Assembly (NCBI RefSeq): GCF_000142905.1
Contig: NW_013657647.1
Span: 62,001-126,000, forward strand
Direction: 5' to 3'
DNA length: 64,000 nucleotides
Origin: Thecamonas trahens ATCC 50062
Taxonomy: Eukaryota; Apusozoa; Apusomonadida; Apusomonadidae
Below the pieces are notes generated by a model. It did not search any database and was not told the DNA's origin. It saw only the letters and a program-made list of their open reading frames with translations. The position numbers were made by a program, and so were the translations under genes. Positions 1 through 12,399 of the stretch are shown piece by piece (the stretch's first letter is position 1; each line of letters opens with the position of its first letter).

Positions 1-2433
1 CTCGTTGTTGTCGCGCTTGTAGGCAATGAAGCGGGCAAACTTCTTGCGGAGCGACTCCTTGATCTGGTACTTTTGAGCGCCGATGAACGACTCGAGCATG
101 ACGCGGACGGCGACGTTGATGTCGTCGTCACGGACCGACTGGCGGAGGTGCATCTTAGCGTGGGCCTCGGCCATGCGGATGATGGACTCGATGTGGCGGA
201 CGGTGAGGGCAATGCCGCCCGACTTGACCGACTCTGCACGGAGGCGGGCGTAGAGCTTGGTCACCTTTTCGTCGTCGATGCTTGCGGCCTTGGGGTGGAT
301 GTGCTGCTTGGCGTACATGATGTACTTGCGGAGCATGTCCTGCGAGATGGCGGCCTCGGTGACCTCCTCCTCCTCAGCCATGTCGACGACGACGTCGGGA
401 TGGTTGTCCATGTGCGAGCCGACAATGAACGACGCGAGCCGGTTGTCCTGCACAGGATCCACCGTGTCGCGCACCACGCACAGGATGTCGAACCGCGAGA
501 GAATGGGCTCGGTCAGGTCAACGTTGGCGTTGAATGGCAGCGACGGGTCGTACCGGCCCTTGACCGGGTTTGCCGCCGCCACAATGGAGCACCGCGCCTG
601 CAGCGACGTGACAATGCCAGCCTTGGAGACGGAGATCGACTGCTGCTCCATGGCCTCGTGGATCGACGTCCGATCTTGGTCGTTCATCTTGTCAAACTCG
701 TCGATGAGGCACACGCCGCGGTCGGCAAGGACTAGAGCGCCGCCCTCGAGCGTCCACTCGGACGTGATCGGGTCGCGGCGGACAGCGGCGGTGAGACCGA
801 CCGCGGACGCGCCCTGCCCGGTGGTGAACACCGCCCGATGGGCTGTTTTCTCCACGTACTTGAGGAACTGCGACTTGGCGGTTCCGGGATCACCCATCAG
901 CAGCACGTTGATGTCGCCACGCATCCGGTGCTTGGAGACCTCCTTCGGCTCGCCGCCAAACAGCAGCAGCGCCAGCGCCGTCTTGATGTCACGGTGGCCG
1001 TAGATCGAAGGCGCAATCGAGTTGATGATCTTCTCTCCGATCCGCTCGTCCGAGCCGAGCTTGCGGATTTGTGCCACGTCCTCGTCGGTGAGCCGGAACG
1101 CCTGGTACTGGTCGTCCTTGGTCGAAATGTAGTTGGCTTCGAGGACCGTGGCAAAGACCGGGAACCCGTTCTTGACGTTGAGCCCAAAGTCGTACGTGTT
1201 CTTGTAAACGCCTGTCACCTCGATCTCCTCGCCCGGCCGCACCGAGTCGATGAGGTCCCACAGGAGGACAACTTCCTTGTACCGCGGCAGCCGTCCCGGC
1301 GGCACCGTCCCGGGCGTCTCTTGAAGCGTCACCTTTTGGTAGTTGCGGTAGACCGTCTGCGCAGAGTTGACCGTGAACGGGCCCTTGGACTGGCACTCGG
1401 GACACGAGCCAATGTCGATCTTGCTCGTTGTCTCGTTCTGGAAAAACGGACCAATGAGCGTCCCGCACTTGTCGCAGTTGTACTTTGCGTACGTGAGCTG
1501 CGGGAAGACAGACGTCCGCCGCGTCACCACCCCGGTCACCTTGACCAGCGCATTGAGGTGGACCTGCCGCAGCGCACGCAGCGAGTCCTCAATCGGAAGG
1601 TCCGTGATCCGCACGTGCACCTCGGTCCGGATCGACTGGTAGTTGGGGAACTCCTCGAGGACCACTGCGAGCGCGACCTCGTCGAAAATCTCAAGCATCT
1701 CCGTCGGGTGGTCTGCCAGCCACATGGCGAGCGTGTCCACAGCGTCCACCATGTGCAGGTACGAGACATGCAGCGACTCGCCGTTGGCCGCACACATGTT
1801 ACGGATCCGCACAGAGTAAACTGCGTGCCCTTCCTCGTCCACAAACTCCTTGAGGAACGCCGTCAGCCGCCGTGCAATCTCGCGCCGCGGGCCGTCCTTC
1901 AGAATATACTCGCGAAGTGAGCCCTTGTAGTCTTCCAGATTGATGTCCTCGTCAAGGTACTCATCGGCTCCGCCTTCCTCATCGCCGGCCATCGACATGA
2001 GCCCGGCGTCAGAACCCATCGACGACAGTCCGCGCCGCCGCCGCCGCCGCGGCCCGTCGTCGTCGGAGCCCTCGGACGACATCAGCGCCCGCGGCATCCG
2101 CGACCGCCGCCCGCGCATCTCGGCATCGCGATCGTCAAGCGCACGCTCCGCCGCCGCACGCGCCACAGCGTCCATCTCGTCCACCGTATCGTCGTCCACC
2201 CCACGGGTCTCGTACCGATCGAGCTCTGCAATCGCCCGGTAGTCACGCGCCATGTCGTCGCCCACAAGCTCCTCACCATCCTCGTCCTCGTCCGAAGCCA
2301 CACGCCCCTCGTCCTCTCCCAGCGCCGCCTCCATGTCTTGCTCCACCGTCGGCCCGTTGGCCTCCTCTTCCACCTCTTCGGAACCAACCACGCGATCGCC
2401 AGCCTCAGAGGTAAACGCCGGCGGCGACGACAT
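1..2433 (-). CDS. MCM2: MCM2, replicative helicase subunit (C-terminus off left edge)
   Basis: DNA replication licensing factor, one of the six subunits of the MCM2-7 helicase in the nucleus. The open frame runs unbroken on the minus strand from an ATG at 2433 to the window edge (811 codons). An in-frame TAG lies upstream at 2463-2461, so this is the first usable ATG. The N-terminal ~190 residues are acidic and low in complexity, as usual for MCM2. A CDKC..CPEC zinc finger starts near residue 320. Walker A GDPGTAKS is at 514-521, Walker B IDEFDK at 577 and the arginine-finger SRFDIL near 645. The last visible residues match the MCM2 C-terminal region, so only about 65-70 residues should be missing. 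No intron is seen. Assignment to MCM2 rather than another MCM rests on the N-terminal extension and the [19 protein letters not shown] stretch. Confidence 0.95.
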   Translation of the reverse strand, partial: MSSPPAFTSEAGDRVVGSEEVEEEANGPTVEQDMEAALGEDEGRVASDEDEDGEELVGDDMARDYRAIAELDRYETRGVDDDTVDEMDAVARAAAERALDDRDAEMRGRRSRMPRALMSSEGSDDDGPRRRRRRGLSSMGSDAGLMSMAGDEEGGADEYLDEDINLEDYKGSLREYILKDGPRREIARRLTAFLKEFVDEEGHAVYSVRIRNMCAANGESLHVSYLHMVDAVDTLAMWLADHPTEMLEIFDEVALAVVLEEFPNYQSIRTEVHVRITDLPIEDSLRALRQVHLNALVKVTGVVTRRTSVFPQLTYAKYNCDKCGTLIGPFFQNETTSKIDIGSCPECQSKGPFTVNSAQTVYRNYQKVTLQETPGTVPPGRLPRYKEVVLLWDLIDSVRPGEEIEVTGVYKNTYDFGLNVKNGFPVFATVLEANYISTKDDQYQAFRLTDEDVAQIRKLGSDERIGEKIINSIAPSIYGHRDIKTALALLLFGGEPKEVSKHRMRGDINVLLMGDPGTAKSQFLKYVEKTAHRAVFTTGQGASAVGLTAAVRRDPITSEWTLEGGALVLADRGVCLIDEFDKMNDQDRTSIHEAMEQQSISVSKAGIVTSLQARCSIVAAANPVKGRYDPSLPFNANVDLTEPILSRFDILCVVRDTVDPVQDNRLASFIVGSHMDNHPDVVVDMAEEEEVTEAAISQDMLRKYIMYAKQHIHPKAASIDDEKVTKLYARLRAESVKSGGIALTVRHIESIIRMAEAHAKMHLRQSVRDDDINVAVRVMLESFIGAQKYQIKESLRKKFARFIAYKRDNNE

Positions 2434-3024
2434 CGATGTCGGCGACGACGGTGCCCCAGTCTATCCTCCGCACCTCGTCCCACCTGTAAGTCATCCCCCC
2501 TCGCTCTCCCGCCCAGTCTCTCCTCACCAGGTAGCCCTCCTTGAGGGAAAGGCCGTCATTGATCAAGCGGCGCCATTTGCCAGCTGATCGCGATCACGCC
2601 CTCCGCCACCACGCCCACCGCCGCAACCAAACACAGAGTCGCCGTCCGCCCCCCAACACACAGCATGGCCACCATCCCCCATATGTTGCACCTATTGCGG
2701 TCCTCGTAGCTATGGCAAACTCGCCAACCGAGAAAGTGACAGAGGGCAGGAAGGGGGGAGGAGGCGGTCGGGACGCGGTATGTCCCATCACCAAAAACTG
2801 CCACTCGCCATCGATGGGCGACTGCCACCCTCCCTCGGCAGCCATTGGAGGCAGAAGAGGGAAGGGAGGTACCTCAAGCCACACTCGAGACCGCACAAGA
2901 TATGGGCAGATGGAGGAGAGAGGGTGTGTGGGAGGAAGGGCGTGGAAGGGGAAAGGCGCAGGGGAAGGGAGGGGGGCGAGCGGGTAGAAACCAAGCGAGA
3001 ATGTCCCAATGAAGAAAACCTACC
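2434..3024. other. Intergenic region between MCM2 and the Sec7 gene
   Basis: This space lies upstream of MCM2 and downstream of the Sec7-protein stop. I see no conserved protein on either strand. The extreme C-terminus of the Sec7 gene may extend into it, because a GAG|GTAGGT donor-like site lies on the minus strand near 3028-3020. Otherwise it is purine/pyrimidine-skewed spacer. Confidence 0.4.
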
Positions 3025-6000
3025 TCAGACATTGTGGATACTGCGACAAGTGGCCGGGCCTGTTTGAGTGACACCCCGGCGGTCGAGCTGGGCGTGTGGA
3101 GGGCGAGGGAAGATCCTACATAGTGTGAGGGGGATTTCACTCGGCAGACACATACGAAGGTGGCGGGGAAGGCCGGTGACGTCGTCATCATCGACGTCTT
3201 CGTCGTCGTCTGCGGGACCATCGACGCCGGTGTGGTCGTCGTCATAGACCGAGTAGTGCGAGACGTCGGCGTAGACAGACGACTCGTCAACGACGGCCGG
3301 GGCTGACGGGGCCGGGAGCTCGCCGGCCTGGACGGAGCTAAGCTCGGCGACAAAGTCGGGCGAGACGAGGGAGGGGAGAAAGGCGGCGATGGCGGTGGCG
3401 GTAGAGGCCCAAAGCTTGGCCCGCGGCGAGTCCCCGGCCACAAAGTCAAAGACGCCCGAGACGGCCATAACCCTGAGACAGTTCTTGAGCGTCTCGCCGA
3501 TGGCCTCGGTGAGCGCGAGGCCGCCAGCATCTGCACGGTCGGACCTGCGCACAAACTCTTCCAGAAAGCGGACGAGGTTGAGCCAGAGCGTGCCAAAGTC
3601 CTCGAGAGCAAGCAGAGCGCGGAGATTGGCGAGAAAGACGGCGGTGATGAGTGATGAGGCGCGGATGCGCGCGTTGACAAGGAGCGCGCCCGACGACGGC
3701 GGCGACTCGACCAAGCACATGAGGAGCGGGAAGAGCGCGTCGCGGAAGAGCTCGACCAGCGCGCGGAGGTCAAAGCCGGACACAACCTCATGTAGCGCGC
3801 CCTGCCGCAGCAGCTCGGTGGCGGCGGCTCGGACAGACTCGTGCTGTCCATGCTGCGCTGCGTCCGAGTACACCAGCAGCAGTCGTCGCCAGTAGAGCGA
3901 CCACAGACGGCCCGACGAGATGGCCACCGCGCGACTCGACGCCGACAGTGACTCCAACCGCTGCACAAGGCTGACTTGAAGCGCGCGGACAAGCTCGAGC
4001 GGTGTTCCGGCGTCCGACTGCGAGGCCCCGTTGACGAGGTACGCCACCAGCGCCGCCATCAAGTGCTTGAACACCGCCTCCGACTGTGCCTCGGCAACGG
4101 CCGACGGCGAGCCGTCAAGCGCCACAAACAGGTGCTCCTCAAGCCCGCTCTGGCCCTCGGCCGCAAACAAAGCCTTGAGTGTGTGGAGGCCAAAGAGGAC
4201 AGCCTGAGGATGACGGGCGGCGCGGGCGACGAGCTGCAGCACGTTGAGCCAGAACTGGGCCTCGCCACCGAGCTGCGGCCCGCACGATGCGACGAGCGAG
4301 GCAACGCCGGCGGCAACTTCGTCGCCGATCCGGGCAAATGCTGGGCCCGGGAGCTTGACCAGAAGCTGCAGCGCATCGGCGATGGCGGCGGCGCCGACGC
4401 CGCCGTCAGCGGCGGCCGACGTCGCAAACGCGGCGACGAGGCGGATGACGGCGAGGGCGGCACGCTGGAGCACCAAGGTGGGCGCGCTCGAACCGGCGGC
4501 GCCGGCCGACGCCAGCACCTCGCTAACGTGGCTCATCACGACGTGCCAGAGGGTGGAGAGGGTGCCCGGGGAGTGATAGCCGACGGCGGCCTCGAGGAGC
4601 GCAATCTCGCGCTCGAGGCAGAAGACAAGCAGGGCGGCCTTGCCCGAGACCTGGTAAGCGGTGCCGTCGACGTCGAGCCCCGGTGGGGATGCGGCGCCCG
4701 ACGGCGAGCTCGACGTCGAGCCTGCGGCGTTGAGCGCGGGTGCGAGCTTGACAATGGCTTGCACCATGTAGACCAGCGACGGCGCGTCAAAGCGCGGCGC
4801 CACACTGGCAAACAGCTTGTCGATGTGGCAGGCCGCAACGGCGTCGGCGGCATCGTCGACGCCCGGGTGCGGGCCGGCGCCCGTGCCGCTGCCCGGCGAC
4901 CCGGCACTTGCAGCCCCTTCGTCCGACGACGATGCAAAGGGGAGGAAAAACGAAAAGGTCGAGAGGAGGCCGGGCGAGGGTTTGGGCTTGGGCGAGAGCG
5001 GGAAGGCCGAGGGAAGGACGAGCGGGTCGGAAGCGACAAAGCCGGGCGGGACAGTGAGAAACTCACGCGGAAGGAGGCCAAGCTGGTAGAGACAGAGAAT
5101 GGTGTCGAGGACATTGCGCCAGCCTTCCGAGAGGTGTGAGCCGTAGGTGCGGGTAATGGCAAAGAGCGTGATGGCCGCCATCTGGGCCTTGAGCGAGTTG
5201 GCAAAGCCCGAGGCCGACGGGCCGAGCGGCAGCGTGGTGCACTGGCAGAGCTTGATGATGAGGTTGTCAAATGGCTCAGTCATGCCGTGGGCAGCCGCGC
5301 ACTTGCCGGTAAAGTAAAAGCCCTCGACGGCCTTTTGGAAAATGCGCTCGTCGTCGACAGCGTCAAAGACAATCGAAATGGCGTTGAGGAGCGGGCCCCA
5401 GAGGAGAGCAAACATCTCGGCGTCGTGCACGACGCTGGCGGCGACCACAAACACAGCCGGATCGTGGAGCGGCGCGGCAGATGCCAGCTTGCGCCACGCC
5501 ACCTCGGACGCCTGAGCCTCGTCCTTGGCCTCGAGCATGATTTCGCGCGAGGAGATCGAGTCGTAGATGTCTGCGACAAAGGCCTCGGGAAAGTCGCTGC
5601 CGTTGTTGACGCCTGCAAGCATCTTGCGGTAGTCGGCGAGGGTCATGCGGTTCTTGACCGTCGGGTGGTGCTGGTCGGTGTTGAGCATGACGATGGAGAA
5701 GGCGAGGACCTCAACGGCGTCAGCATTGGCGACTGGCGACTCGGCGTCGGCGTTGGCCTTGTAGTACGCAATGGCAAACTGCTCGATGATGCGCCCAATC
5801 TGCTGTGCCTCGCCCGGAATGAGGAACGACTCGAGGAAGATGCGGAGCGCGCCGTGGACCGAGGCACCGGCAAAGTCAAACGTCGCCAGATACGCGGCGA
5901 GGACGGCGGTGTTGAACGGAGTGTTGCCCGCCAGGTACTGGCCGACTTGGGCCTTGTCGAGTGCTTGCGTCTGGCGGAGAAAGGCCGCAAGCTGCTCCGC

Positions 6001-7749
6001 CCGCGCCTCTGAATCATCCAATAGTCCGGCCTCGTCCATAAACGCCACGCCGAGCTTGGGTTTGGTGTTGAACTTGGCGGCGGCGGTGGCGTGCTTGGCC
6101 TTGAGCGCGCGCGCAGAGCGGAGCGCATCGGGTGATGCCCCGGCGGCAGCGGCCACGGCGCCAGGCTCGGCACGCGACGCCATACCCTTGATGACTCCGA
6201 GGAGCGCGTCGAGGGCGAGTAGGTGGAGCGAGCAGAGCTCGCCGTTGATGGGGAACGACGACTTGCTGAGGAATTTGGTTAGCGTCTCGAAAAGCGGCGA
6301 GCAATGGATGTCGCAGTCGTAGTTGACGTAGAGGACCTGCATAAAGTCCGGGTCGCGGCAGAGCGAGACAAAAAACTCGAGCACAATCTCCTGGTGCTCA
6401 TACGACGAGTGCGAGCCATCGATGAGCGTGTCGAGGAGAGTGTTGAAGTAGAGCTCGAGCTGGAGCTTGCAGTGGCCGGGCACAAAAAAGTACAGGTTGC
6501 CCACCAGCCGCAGCGCAAGCGTGAGCGTCGCGGTCGAGACCGGCTTGAGAAGCAGGCCGTAGACGGCGTGGGCGAGCGGGCCCGAGACAAGGTTGAGCAG
6601 CTGCGGGAGGCTCACGAGCTCGTGGCCGAGCACCTCGAGCACCGTGTTGACGAGCCCGAGGGCCAGGCCCTGCATGGCTGCTGTGTTGGCCGGCTCGTTG
6701 CCGTCGAGAAGCGAGGTGAGGAAGCGGAGGACTTCGACAAGCGCCGGAAGACCGTGGCCGCGGCGAACAGGCCGCGATGATCCTCGCGGCCCGGCCTCGC
6801 TAGCCGCGGCCCCGTCCACTACGGCGTCGGAAGAGCCTGCTGAAGCGCCGTCGGCCGGAAAGGCCGGCCCGCCGCTGCCACCGCCGCCGCCGCCAGCCGA
6901 TGACGCCGACGATGGCCGCGGCGTCGTGGACCGCAGAGAGATCGACGCCGGAACCGGGCCGCCGACACGCGGGGGATCGATGAGAACGTAGCCCGAGCCA
7001 GCCGACGACTCGGCATCGTCGACGTTGTCGCGGTCGTCCGGCATGCCCTCGTCTGAAGACTCGGGCTGCGGGGCGCTGGCCAGCGCCTGAGATGACGCCA
7101 CAAAGTCGCGAAACAGCGTCGAAACCATGGAGAAGAGTGCGTCCTCAGCGAGTGACTGCGAGAGCCGCGAAATGTGCCGCTGAAAGCACATCCGGAAGGC
7201 GGTCTGTAGGATGTCGCACACGTGCGCGTCCGAGAGGTAGCCCGCCAGCGCCGGCGACGTGATGAGCGCCACAAGGACCTTGAGCACATGGCGGAGAACG
7301 ATGGCGTCGGTCTCGCGGTCAGTCGGATCGAACCGGCACTGGATGACCGCGTGGACGACGGCGGCAACAGCAGACGCCACCTGAGCCTCACTCCCACAGG
7401 CAGTCAGCAGGCCGTCGGTAGTCACAAACGTGTGCAGCGCAGCAAGCGCCGCTGTTGTGATCTGGCCCGTCGCCTCACGGGATCGCACCACATCGGTGAA
7501 CGGTGCCAAGAACTTTGTCGGCGGGAGGCTGCTGAGGTCTGTCGCAGCGAGGGGTGGGGGGGGGGGGGGAGGGGGGAGGGGGGAGGGGGCGGATGAGTGA
7601 TGAGTTGCCAGAACTTGGCGTCAGCGGAGCCCAGTGTTGCGGGGGAAGAAGGGCGAGGGAGAGGGCGAGGGAGAGGGAGAGGGAGATGGAGAGGGAGATG
7701 GAGAGGGAGAGGGAGAAGGAGAGAGAGGGAGAGGGAGAGGGAGATGGAG

Positions 7750-7784
<35 letters not shown>

Positions 7785-7940
7785 GGGGAGAAGGGCGGTG
7801 GAAGATAGAGCCACGCCACGTCCCAAGCCAGGTCCGCACCACCGCCGCCCCAACTCTCGACACCTCCGTCCGTCCCTCGGTCTACTTCCAAACACAGACT
7901 CACACACTCACTCACTCTCACTCACTCACTCACTCACTCA

Positions 7941-7976
<36 letters not shown>

Positions 7977-8359
7977 CCATCTCTACGCTTGCTCCATTCA
8001 TGATATCCACGCTGGTCACCCGTCACTAGGAGCAAGTGTAGAAAAAGGTCGTGGAAGGTGGCGACGGAGGATGCAGAGGGCATTTGATCCCAAGGGAAAA
8101 AAGCAATAATTCAACAAGACGACTCGCAGGACTGGCGAGGGGAACGAGACAGGGTCAGGGGAGGGGGGAGGGGAGGGGGGGGGGGGGGGACGGTACCAGG
8201 ACATTCGGCAAGGGTGTCTGAGAGGTCCCTGAACTGGGTGAGGAGGGTGGTGTCATGGGGTGGAGCTGAAGGGTTTGTCTGCCACAAGAATGACGACCGC
8301 ATAATGGCTACCACAAGGGCAGCCTCATCAAGTACCACGCGACTGTGGCGTCGGGCCAT
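3025..8359 (-). CDS. GBF1/GEA/GNOM-type Sec7 ARF guanine-nucleotide exchange factor
   Basis: Large ARF-GEF that activates ARF GTPases at the Golgi and ER-Golgi interface. Exon 1 is 8359-8197 and exon 2 runs from 7538 down. The 658-bp intron (8196-7539) has a GT donor and ACAG acceptor, phase 1. Joining them reproduces the DCB domain: exon 1 carries a LVVAIMRSSFLWQTN stretch and exon 2 begins DLSSLPPTKFLAPF before VVRSREATG, the GBF1 pattern. The HUS-like region follows. The Sec7 domain occupies roughly residues 540-730, with glutamic finger E631 in FLIPGEAQQ and the SIVMLNTDQHHP helix. The HDS regions follow, with poly-Asp near the C-terminus. Length is about 1560 residues against ~1860 in human GBF1. 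The 3' end is uncertain: a GTATGT...TATGTAG 40-nt intron-like segment (about 3157-3118) would replace the last ~48 residues. Confidence 0.88.
7539..8196 (-). repeat. Sec7-gene intron 1 filled with simple repeats
   Basis: Intron between the two DCB-coding exons. On the plus strand it holds poly-G (about 7557-7585), long GAGAGGGA tracts (about 7640-7790), ACTC repeats (about 7903-7945), a CA dinucleotide tract (about 7943-7975) and another poly-G run (about 8162-8190). Read on the gene strand it is strongly pyrimidine-rich next to the acceptor. Several open frames exist here but they are only repeat translations. Confidence 0.8.
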
Positions 8360-8545
8360 GGACGAGTCGGGTGTGGCCGTCGCCGTCGCCGTCGCCGTAG
8401 CCGTCGCCGTCGCCGCAAGTTGAACAGCCGAGACCGGCCAGCGAACGAGGCGCTGAAGATGGAGAAAGCGACGACTCGATCAACTGCGGAGCCGTCTCCC
8501 GTTGCCTTTGCTACCAGTTGTTGTTGGTGCCAATGGCAGCGGCGT
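8360..8545. other. Short intergenic spacer with GTCGCC hexamer repeat
   Basis: Spacer between the Sec7 gene start and the stop of the first RapGAP-CNH gene. It contains about seven GTCGCC-type hexamers near 8375-8415, which lie in the presumed 5' leader or promoter of the Sec7 gene. Confidence 0.5.
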
Positions 8546-11500
8546 TTACAGATCGACGTAGTGGGTGCCATCAAACTCGCCCGACGAGCTCAGCGGTGCC
8601 GCTGTCGACTGCAGTGTCGGGGACTGGGCGAACGATGGCGAGTAGGTGGGCGTCAATGGCGACGGCCGATGAAGAGTGTCGGCCGTAAAGGTGTCCGAGT
8701 CGTCATCGTCGTCGGCGGCAAGGTCGGAGTTGGCATGGAACGAGACCGAGAAAACCAGAACGGCTTCGGTGGAGGGCGTGGGGGTGATGTATGGTGAGAG
8801 CAGCTGCTCGGCCGAAGTGCGAGACGACGAGTCACTACTGAGCGCCAGGGTGCGAGACAGGCTGCCATCGACAATGACGGTCAGACGCTGCGAGCCGGAG
8901 CTGTCGAGAATGGGGGTAGCCCGCCGCACGAGCTGATCGACGACGACATGATGTGCGGCACGGTCGACCAGGTGCTCTCGCTTGCCTCGAGCAACGGCGA
9001 GAAGGAGGCATGCGATGACGACGCCGACGACGACGATGCCGACGATGCCGACGACGATGACGACGACGATGATGATGATGATGATGACGACGACGATGAC
9101 GATGACAACACCGCCACCGCTGACGACCCCTCATAGCCCGACAACGACGCCGACACGTTGCCGTTCCACGACTCGCCGTCGAACTCGCATTCGGACCCGC
9201 TCGCGTTCGCGCTCGCGGCCTCGCTGGTGAGCGAGGTGTCACCCGAGGCCGACAAGCCCAAACTAAGAGAACATGCTTGGCGCGTACGCTCCTCGGGTGA
9301 GATTTCAGACGTAACTAGGGCCTGTCCCGCGCTCAGAGTGCACGAGGTCGACTGCATCGTGTCGAGCGGGGCGATGGTATCGACGAGCGCACCCAGCTCC
9401 GGAACCGACATGGCTGTTCCGAGAGAATCTGACATCGAGCCGTCAAACACAGTCGTGCTGCGTATGTCCAAGCCATCGGATGATCCCGAGTCGCGGCTGC
9501 TGCCCTTCTTGAGCTGGACCGCCTGGAGCGTGTTGATGCGGTTGAACGCCGGCGGCAGACCATCGGGATGCTCGGCCGGCTTGATCATGTATACCACGGT
9601 CGAACCATGCGAGTCGCCACACACAACGTGGAGTCTGGGTGCGCCGTCAGCGGTGTGAAAGGCTGGCCCAAACGCAAACGGCTGCGGGAGGCGGAGGATC
9701 TGAACGAGCGCACCGCTACGGATCTGGCGGACCTCGATCTCGTTGACAGTCGAGAGGGCAAGGACGTAGAGCTCGACGACAGCAACGTCGCGCGGGCGGA
9801 ACGACCACATGATGTCGACTGCGGGTACGACTGGGCGCAGCGTGTCGGCGTTGAAGAGCGACGATGTCATGTTCGAGGTAATGAGAAGGTGCGAGTCGGG
9901 GCTCGTGATCGAGACCGGCAGGGCAAACGACGACAAAATAGTGTCGACCATCGGTGGAGGCAGGTGCTGCGAGCCGCGGATGTGGCGGAAGCGGCCGCTG
10001 ACAGGCGACATGACGACAAAGCCTGTCGGGAGCGCCATGGCAAGAAGCGACGATGGGATGTACGAGACTGCCAGGGGCGCCGCGTCAAGTGAGAGCGAGG
10101 TGTAGTGCACGAACCGGGAGGCTGACCACTTGAAGACCTCGACCCGCGACTTGACCAGGACTGCCACAAAGTAGGATACCGTCCCGAGTGCTGCCTCCGT
10201 ATGGACCGAAAAGCTTGTGGCATTCCGGGTTGCCTCGAGTTGGTGCATGATCACTGTGCCGATCGAGTTGAGATGCGCGTAGCCAACGCCAAGCTTGGCT
10301 CGCGCAAACTTGACAACCACGACGTTGATGTCGTCGATAACCTTCAGCGCCGACGCGCCGGGTTCGATGAGCGGGTGAGTCGAGTCGTGGCTCCCGCGAG
10401 AGTAGCTGACAAGCGAGGTGGTAGAAAAACGGCGCCTCCCTCCCCCCACGGGATCCAAGTAGTGGTCATGGTGTCGACATGCATGACCGGGCCATACACG
10501 ACAAAGATGTCGGTAGCAAACGAGAGCTGTGGGACAAAGGCGGCGGGTAGGTCGCCGAGATGGGCGTCGGCGCCCGAGTCGGATCCGAGGGCAAATTCGG
10601 GCGCGCCGTCGTTGACGGCCGTTGCTGCGTCGACAAGCGCTGAGTACCGTTGTGCACGAGCGGTGGTGGCGGTGCCGGTTGCCGAGTGTGAGGCCGAGAC
10701 CAGACCGTTCTTGAGGTTGATCAGAAGCGAAGCGACAAAGGCGCGGGTGAGTTGGCGTGGGTGGCCCAGCGGCAGCGGGCCAAACGAGAGGCTCGAGTTA
10801 CTGTGCGCGAAGGCAGCATTGTACATCGACGGGTACACTCGGTGTGGCGCGAGGACACACAAGACCTCGGCCAAGTGCTGAGCAAGCGGCGGGGGCGTGT
10901 AGACCATGCCAGGCTCAGAGAGGAAGACCAGCGTCACCGTCGACTCGGCCGCGCGCGCCTTTGAAGAGTTCGGCAACCTCTCGCCAGTGTCGACTGTCTC
11001 AACAATGTTGACCAAGACCTCCATCGAGCCTAGAGAGCCGCGCATGACCGAGTTCTCGGCCGCGTACGAGGTGCCGAGCAGCCTGGCGAGGAGGAGCAGG
11101 AAGTTGACAAAAGCTGTGGTCCGCTGAAGAATGTGCCGCTCATCGCGGGCCACATACAGCAGGCACAACTCCAGCCGTGTCACAAACGCCGCTTGCTCGA
11201 GCTCGGAGAGCGTGCGGACGAGGCCGTGGCCGACCACACACTGCCACTTGGACTTGCGATCACGCTTCTCCCAGTGGGGCCCAAAGTGATTGAGAACGGC
11301 ACGCAGGTCGCGCCGATACGACTTGAACGCAAGGGGAGTGGTAAGCTGAAAACGTGCGATTGAGTGCGCATTCCACACAATGGCACGGATTGTGGTTGCG
11401 CCGCTACGAGCGATCGAGACAATGTGGATCCCGCCACGGGCCGGGATGTCCGCCACAAAGTTGGCGTGCGGTGAGGCTGCGAAAAACCGCTGATACCAAG

Positions 11501-12399
11501 CCACAAGTGCTGGCGGCTCTTCTTCGGTCACATTGTACTCGGTCTCGGTCGGCACCCACGTCACCGTCGCCTGCGCGCCGTGTGCACCCGACATGATCTT
11601 CTTACGCGGCATCGTGATGGTCGCCCATCCGCGAGTCGCCGCTAGCAGACGCTGGGGCCTCACTGCAGATGAATGTAAGCACACTGTTGACATCATCGAT
11701 GCGGCCGACGACGAACTTCCAGACCTGGGTGAGCCGCTCATGCCTAAGCTTGCATCCAACGGGATGCTTCCAGGCTGCAACATGCCATCCGAGCGAGTTG
11801 GCGGCAACCTTGTGCGGTGCAACGCAGGATCGGGGCTCGTGTCCAAGCTCCTTCCTCCAGACACAGATGATGCGTCCGTCAACGAGCGGTTGAACCGCGA
11901 CGAATTCGTTCGGCTGGACAGCAAGCTACTCTTGCCCGACTTGGTAGAGCGGCTGCTGTCAAGCAGGGTGTCAGTCCCGGACCGACGTCTCGCCACAAGC
12001 GAGACGGACGAGCCAAAGCGGGACGACATACCGCGCGAGAATGTGACGGTCGAGTTCCCGCCTGCAAGTTCCTGCTCCAGGCCGGCTACAACCTCGGTAA
12101 TCTTGATCTGCCACTCGACCAGGTACTCGGGCGTCTCGACCGCCACGATGATGGTCATCATCGAGATGGTCGGCAAAGCAGTCCGGCTCGAGAGCACACC
12201 CGATGAATCGGCGTCCGAGACCGAGGATGGCGAGTCCTTGCTCGGGGTAAAGGCGAGAAAAGCCATATCGGGCGCACACGGCAAGCCGCCAACGACATCA
12301 AAGTGGAACTGCTGCAGCTGGAGGACATATGGTGACGACGAGGAGGAGATCGGCAGCAGCATCAGCGCTGTTCTTGAGAGATGGCCTTCAAACTTTGGC
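8546..12399 (-). CDS. PH-RapGAP-CNH protein, paralog 1 (apparent frameshifts)
   Basis: First of three paralogs with a PH-like N-terminus, a RapGAP-like domain and a citron-homology (CNH) domain, an order related to metazoan GARNL3 plus PH. The coding part starts at an acceptor (CACAG|G at 12401-12400, phase 2) followed by PKFEGHL. Paralog 2 has the same intron position and an equivalent PRFRAHL. The upstream ATG exon was not resolved. RapGAP spans about 11560-10660 and CNH about 10420-9550. A Ser-rich tail with poly-Ser follows. Two frame changes interrupt it: at the A5 run 10425-10429, where adding one base restores GGAVFSTTS (paralog 2: GGAVYSTAS), and near the G5 run 8912-8916, where one base links to a well-biased frame ending at 8546. 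With both bases the length is a multiple of three. The RapGAP catalytic Asn aligns with Glu. Confidence 0.75.

Noticed and set aside
2082-2483. Minus-strand open frame at the MCM2 start (Arg-rich)
   Set aside because: Shadow frame of the MCM2 N-terminal coding region; the MCM2 frame has the acidic composition expected.
7475-8109. Several overlapping open frames rich in Arg/Glu/Gly or Ser/Pro/Leu
   Set aside because: They translate GAGAGG, CACT and CA repeats within the Sec7-gene intron; no non-repeat coding content.
10425-10429. Classical -1 slippery heptamer (X XXY YYZ) at the frame breaks
   Set aside because: Neither GCC GTT TTT CTA nor ATG GTT TTT TCG fits the heptamer rule in the zero frame, so undercalling is favoured.
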